Source of the DNA: Caproicibacterium sp. BJN0003
GTDB taxonomy: Bacteria; Bacillota; Clostridia; Oscillospirales; Acutalibacteraceae
Assembly: GCF_026314295.1 (NCBI RefSeq)
Contig: NZ_CP111108.1
Span: 682,001 to 746,000 of the forward strand
Length of the DNA stretch: 64,000 bases
Reading direction: 5' to 3'
In this document: piece after piece, positions 60,834 to 64,000 of the stretch
How the letters are laid out: each line of letters opens with the position of its first letter
Numbering within the stretch: the stretch's first letter is position 1
Notes under the pieces: model-generated
What the model was told of the DNA's origin: nothing
What the model saw: only the letters and a program-made list of their open reading frames with translations
Database searches by the model: none
Program-made: the position numbers and the translations under genes

Positions 60834-61214
60834 TCAGTCCGCCCCCGCATAGCGCAGAGGGTGGGAAAGAGGAAGGTACAGATTTACTGCATCCTCTTTC
60901 TGCACTGCATACTGGCTTTTAACAACTTGCATGGATTCATAGGCTTCGCTGTAGCCGTCGTTGCTGTATGATTTGATATCCTCATGCGATGTGACCTTTT
61001 TAGCTGCTGCATGTTCATTCAGTACGACATCGGCGACAGCGCACACTGCCAGTTTCACTTCATCGGGAATATCTTCCGTATGGTTCCACTTTAACCGCCA
61101 GTAAGTTAGTAGGTTAACGTACCCTTCGGCCTCTCTCTCAATAACTGGCCAATCGGCTTCCGATACGAGGGAACCGTGGTAGGTCCCCTGATAGTAAGCA
61201 AAATCTGCATACAT
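60834..61214 (-). CDS. Head-tail connector of prophage 2
   Basis: A 126-aa helical protein (ADFAYYQGTYHGSLVSEADW; AVCAVADVVLNEHAAAKKVT; LPLSHPLRYAGAD), the Listeria A118-like head-tail connector type. It directly follows the capsid gene; AGGAGG lies upstream of the ATG. Confidence 0.8.
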   Translation of the reverse strand: MYADFAYYQGTYHGSLVSEADWPVIEREAEGYVNLLTYWRLKWNHTEDIPDEVKLAVCAVADVVLNEHAAAKKVTSHEDIKSYSNDGYSEAYESMQVVKSQYAVQKEDAVNLYLPLSHPLRYAGAD

Positions 61215-61232
61215 GTATTTTCCTCCTTAAAA

Positions 61233-62405
61233 TTAGGCGTTTGCAGGCAGTGTAATATCTTTTGTAACAGCCATACCCGCGACTGTGATGGTATCACTTA
61301 CAGTGCGGTATCCGGACTTCTTGACCGTTACAGGATAAGTGCCGGCGCGGAGATTGTAAATTGCTGTGCCGTTGCTATCTGTCTTTGCGCGCGCACCGTC
61401 TACATCCACAGTGGCACCGGAAACAGCGGCAGGCGTTCCTGCGTTGTCCTTAACCGTTAAAGTTACTTTTTGATCCGTAAAAGCAGTAGACGGCTCCATG
61501 TAAGCGAACGGTACGGCGAGACGATCGCTGTCCAAGCGGGTTGCATAATTTGGCAGAGCCCAGCCGAGACGCATCACCACACGCAGGGCGATCATGTCCT
61601 GCTGCGCAAGGTTATAGACAATTTCTTTTGTGACAGGATCCTGGATAACGCCCTGGTCAAGAATTTTAACAGTGATGTCCTGCCGCATTGCGTAAACGGC
61701 CTGAGACCAGTCGCCGGCGACCATGAGCGCAACGGAATTATCAAAACTCCCGTTTACAGGGAAAGAAATTGGTGTGCCGTCCAGCGTATAAGGAGTTGCC
61801 GCTTTCATGTCGCTCATAAACAGCGGATGTCCATTTGTGTCTTTGATTCCGCGCAGAGCAGAACGAGTCTTGACGGAAGCAATAATTCCATTGACCATAT
61901 GTCCGGTATCTTCAACTTTGGAAATCAGACCGCCGGTTCCGAGTAGAGTGTCGTATGTAATACCACCGGAAACGTTATTCCCAGCATTGCGTGCGCGGGT
62001 GATAATATCGGTCTGCCATTCGTCCGGACGGTTAATGCCGAAAGCGATTGCCTGATCAATCCGCAGTCCCATAGCTTCATTGACACGTGGGGTGACTTCT
62101 CCCATGATGTCGTAACTGGAATCGTCGAGGACTGCCTCCGGGATAGGAACAATGACGGCCAGTTCTGCGGCAGTCATGTAAACATTGTCCCATGCCTGCA
62201 TGCTCGTCTGTTTAAAACCGTTGTCTCCATTAACCCAATATGCCATAGGCAGCATATCGAGAACTGGAATTTTAGTCTGCTTGCTGGTCATGTTCGGCAT
62301 TTTGCGCATAAGCGGTAGCACCGAGGACTGTTTTGGAACGTCCTGAAAAATAGTTTGTGTAAGCTGCTCCTGAATTAATGCAGAAGCCTGTTCTCTTGTA
62401 ATCAT
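61233..62405 (-). CDS. Major capsid protein with C-terminal Ig-like/PEGA-type domain
   Basis: A 390-aa protein. Residues 1-305 are an HK97-fold capsid protein (VPKQSSVLPLMRKMPNMTSK; DEWQTDIITRARNAGNNV; LDSDRLAVPFAYMEPS). Residues about 310-390 add a separate beta-sandwich domain (VSGATVDVDGARAKTDSNGT; YPVTVKKSGYRTVSDTITVA) like carboxypeptidase-regulatory/PEGA or Ig domains. Such fusions are displayed on the capsid surface and may bind glycans or mucus. Prophage 1's capsid has no equivalent. No protease gene is visible nearby; a separate scaffold gene precedes it. Confidence 0.88.
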   Translation of the reverse strand: MITREQASALIQEQLTQTIFQDVPKQSSVLPLMRKMPNMTSKQTKIPVLDMLPMAYWVNGDNGFKQTSMQAWDNVYMTAAELAVIVPIPEAVLDDSSYDIMGEVTPRVNEAMGLRIDQAIAFGINRPDEWQTDIITRARNAGNNVSGGITYDTLLGTGGLISKVEDTGHMVNGIIASVKTRSALRGIKDTNGHPLFMSDMKAATPYTLDGTPISFPVNGSFDNSVALMVAGDWSQAVYAMRQDITVKILDQGVIQDPVTKEIVYNLAQQDMIALRVVMRLGWALPNYATRLDSDRLAVPFAYMEPSTAFTDQKVTLTVKDNAGTPAAVSGATVDVDGARAKTDSNGTAIYNLRAGTYPVTVKKSGYRTVSDTITVAGMAVTKDITLPANA

Positions 62406-62408
62406 ATG

Positions 62409-62936
62409 TTATTCCTTTCCGCCGCCCAGAGCTTCTCGCAGGGCGGCATTTGCTTTTTCATGATCTGTGAGTGTCCCGGTATTGGGACCGGGAGTGCGTG
62501 CTGAAAATTGCGGTGGCTTTTCATCAGACTCAAAAAGAAAGCCATAATCATTTTTGACATTATCAAGTTGCTCTTTAAGTCCGAGAATCGTATCGCCGTC
62601 GAGTTTCAGCGCATCTGTTTTAAGGTGTGCTTTTACTCCGGTTACGTCCTTGGCTTTTGCCGATTTTAGCGCATCGTTCAAAGCATAGTCGAACTTTAGA
62701 GCATCAACCTGTTTTTGAGCGTTTTCTGCGGCCGTGTCGGACTTTGTTTTCCACTCCGGATCATAACCGGTCAATTTTCCGTTGGCAGTATCCAGCTGCG
62801 TTTTGTAGTTATCACGCTCAGTTGTGAGTGTGCCGACGGAATTCTGCAGTTTCGTGATATCTTTTCCATGCAGAACCATTACTTGAGAAGCCTGTTCATC
62901 AGTTAAACCAATAGACGTGAGTTCTTCTGTTTTCAT
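62409..62936 (-). CDS. Capsid scaffolding protein (GP20-like)
   Basis: A 175-aa protein of the phage minor structural GP20/scaffold type. It has a coiled coil (KDITKLQNSVGTLTTERDNY, about 30-65), DYALNDALKSAKAKDVTGVK, then a flexible Pro/Gly-rich segment (PPQFSARTPGPNTGT) and a short helical C-terminus. ATG 62936 with GAGGAAAGG is chosen over the ORF's earlier codon. It sits 3 nt before the capsid gene. Confidence 0.88.
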   Translation of the reverse strand: MKTEELTSIGLTDEQASQVMVLHGKDITKLQNSVGTLTTERDNYKTQLDTANGKLTGYDPEWKTKSDTAAENAQKQVDALKFDYALNDALKSAKAKDVTGVKAHLKTDALKLDGDTILGLKEQLDNVKNDYGFLFESDEKPPQFSARTPGPNTGTLTDHEKANAALREALGGGKE

Positions 62937-63055
62937 AATTTGTCCTTTCCTCATAAAAGCAATAACTAGGCGTTTTAAGTGGTTGCTGGCACTCGATTAT
63001 TGCTTTCATGCTCTGCTTTATTAGGGCTGCAGATTGTCCAAAGATTAAAGGTATG

Positions 63056-63081
63056 AAAAAAGCAGCCCTCAAAAAGGCTGC
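63056..63081 (-). terminator. Terminator in the prophage 2 head cluster (second of two)
   Basis: Minus strand: GCAGCC ... GGCTGC followed by T6. Second of two tandem terminators between the 67-aa gene and the scaffold gene. Confidence 0.7.
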
Positions 63082-63101
63082 CTGTTTCTAAAATTAGGCA
63101 T

Positions 63102-63132
63102 AAAAATACCGCCGAGCAATACGCCGGGCGGT
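63102..63132 (-). terminator. Terminator in the prophage 2 head cluster (first of two)
   Basis: Minus strand: ACCGCC pairs with GGCGGT around a short loop, followed by T5. It lies immediately after the stop codon of the 67-aa gene, so transcription of the early head genes and the scaffold/capsid genes is separately controlled. Confidence 0.7.
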
Positions 63133-63336
63133 TTAATAATCGCGGAACGGACACTTTTTGCAGATATCCTTCCAATTGGGCTTTCTCTTATACTTGGCGG
63201 GAATAGCTGATTCGATGACTTCCTGATTTTCCATGCAGTCAATATCCTCAATCCAATCATCGACGAGAGGGCATTTTACCTTTTCGGCTATCCCGTTTTC
63301 ATCCGGTATATATTCCACATCACCGTTATAAGCCAT
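63133..63336 (-). CDS. Small Cys-rich phage protein
   Basis: A 67-aa protein (MAYNGDVEYIPDENGIAEKV; C-terminal WKDICKKCPFRDY) with four cysteines (Cys22, Cys34, CxxC near the C-terminus) that could bind a metal. GGAGG lies upstream, and it overlaps the end of the minor capsid gene by 11 nt. Similar small proteins follow minor capsid genes in other clostridial phages; function unknown. Confidence 0.7.
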   Translation of the reverse strand: MAYNGDVEYIPDENGIAEKVKCPLVDDWIEDIDCMENQEVIESAIPAKYKRKPNWKDICKKCPFRDY

Positions 63337-64000
63337 TTTTCAAAATCACCTCCAAAATTGCTTTTGTATTATCATCATATTGTTTCGCAGAATACGCGGT
63401 ACGAATTAGTGATTCGAGAGCGTTAACATAAGTGGTTCCATCAACGCCATAATAGCGTTCATATTTCCCACCCCACACCGTAACCGATATTTTAGCATCA
63501 TGTACCCATTGGATAGCCTGTTCCCTTGTAACATCATGTTTACGTTGCAAATTAATATGCTTATCATCAAAGGAAAGAGAACCAGTATTAATCGGCTTCG
63601 GTATTAAATGGATTTTTGCGGTCTTGGGAAGGTTCCCAGCGGTACGAATCTCCTCTTTTATTATATCCTTTTGCCGCTGAATATCAACTTTTTTATTGAC
63701 CCAAACGGCCTTACTGGATTGACTGTGACTAAATCCGAGAACCTGTTCCAGGTTTCGCTGGCGCTCAAGTCCCGTCTTCTGCGTAAAATCTTTCAGGATC
63801 GATTCCTGCTGTTTAAGCTTTATTGCTGCAGAGTTAAACTCCTGCTTCATGGCTTTTGCAGTGGCTTCGTCTTTTGCGGATTTTACCGCCTCATCATATC
63901 CGGCTGCCTGCCGCTTGCTGTCACGAACAGCGCGTTCCATTGCTCGCTGTCGTTGGGTAGCATCGTAATAGCTCATTTTAACGCCTTGATATTCGACGGT
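63326..64000 (-). CDS. Phage minor capsid protein 2 (C-terminal part, cut by the window edge)
   Basis: 224 codons are visible; the frame stays open to base 64000, so the ATG at 63976 is internal. The preceding residues TVEYQGVK plus YYDATQRQRAMERAVRDSKR match the C-terminal region of Phage_min_cap2 proteins ('...EYKGK..T.YEATQ.QR..ER..R'). The terminal domain (HINLQRKHDVTREQAIQWVH; GGKYERYYGVDGTTYVNALE) is the polymorphic-toxin-like end common in this family. The protein joins the portal region of the head. Confidence 0.85.
   Translation of the reverse strand, partial: TVEYQGVKMSYYDATQRQRAMERAVRDSKRQAAGYDEAVKSAKDEATAKAMKQEFNSAAIKLKQQESILKDFTQKTGLERQRNLEQVLGFSHSQSSKAVWVNKKVDIQRQKDIIKEEIRTAGNLPKTAKIHLIPKPINTGSLSFDDKHINLQRKHDVTREQAIQWVHDAKISVTVWGGKYERYYGVDGTTYVNALESLIRTAYSAKQYDDNTKAILEVILKNGL

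Noticed and set aside
62975-63175. 66-codon minus-strand ORF between scaffold and the Cys-rich gene
   Set aside because: It runs across two strong terminators and has no SD.

Overview
The window reads as a chromosomal stretch of a low-GC-phylum anaerobe, most likely Clostridia (Oscillospirales/Ruminococcaceae-like). The basis is strong AGGAGG ribosome binding sites, clostridial phage and mobile-element gene families, a Lsa/CplR-type ABC-F protein, a Cfr-family methylase and tandem large serine recombinases. No species-defining housekeeping gene is present, so this is inference. Nearly everything visible is mobile or defensive: two divergently oriented prophages, each cut by a window edge, with their lysis ends facing each other across a restriction/defence island.

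Region 1 (1 to about 28,160, + strand, GC-rich) is prophage 1. It holds conserved small phage/ICE genes, a MerR-TipAS regulator with its own promoter and terminator (a moron), then the standard late module: large terminase, portal, ClpP-like protease, HK97 capsid, connectors, tail tube, frameshifting tail chaperones, tape measure, baseplate, fibre, holin and LysM amidase. Between the lysis genes and the recombinases lies antibiotic-related cargo. This comprises a Lsa/CplR-like ABC-F gene behind a leader-peptide attenuator, a Cfr-family 23S rRNA methylase behind its own leader ORF, and, on the minus strand, a PadR-regulated DUF1048/ABC-2 exporter operon. The block ends with a zinc-ribbon/HTH protein, a small acidic protein and two overlapping large serine recombinases. 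Immediately after them is the 3' part of hsdM, so this element appears to be integrated inside hsdM.

Region 2 (28,168 to 33,475) is the remainder of a type I restriction-modification operon: hsdM lacking its N-terminal part, hsdS with a 12-bp tandem repeat in its central spacer, and an intact-looking hsdR.

Region 3 (33,500 to 48,850, AT-rich) is a defence island. It contains a giant DUF4011-SF1 helicase-nuclease protein (Hhe-like architecture), an orphan 343-aa protein, a zinc-ribbon/membrane/TPR-like protein, and a convergent pair. One member of the pair is a protein with two DNA-methyltransferase modules; the other is a methyltransferase-like protein fused to an Mrr-type nuclease. The pair looks like an unusual restriction-modification system. 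The cargo genes are separated by related hairpin repeats, and the pair is bracketed by near-identical direct repeats. A tRNA 3'-end fragment with an integrase-tail-like scar at about 39.5 kb suggests an old tyrosine-integrase attachment site.

Region 4 (48,850 to 64,000, - strand) is the late region of prophage 2, a different siphovirus: holin, amidase, XkdX-like protein, fibres, Gp37-like baseplate protein, Dit, tape measure, Gp15, tail tube, connectors, a capsid protein with a C-terminal immunoglobulin-like domain, scaffold, and a minor capsid protein running off the window.
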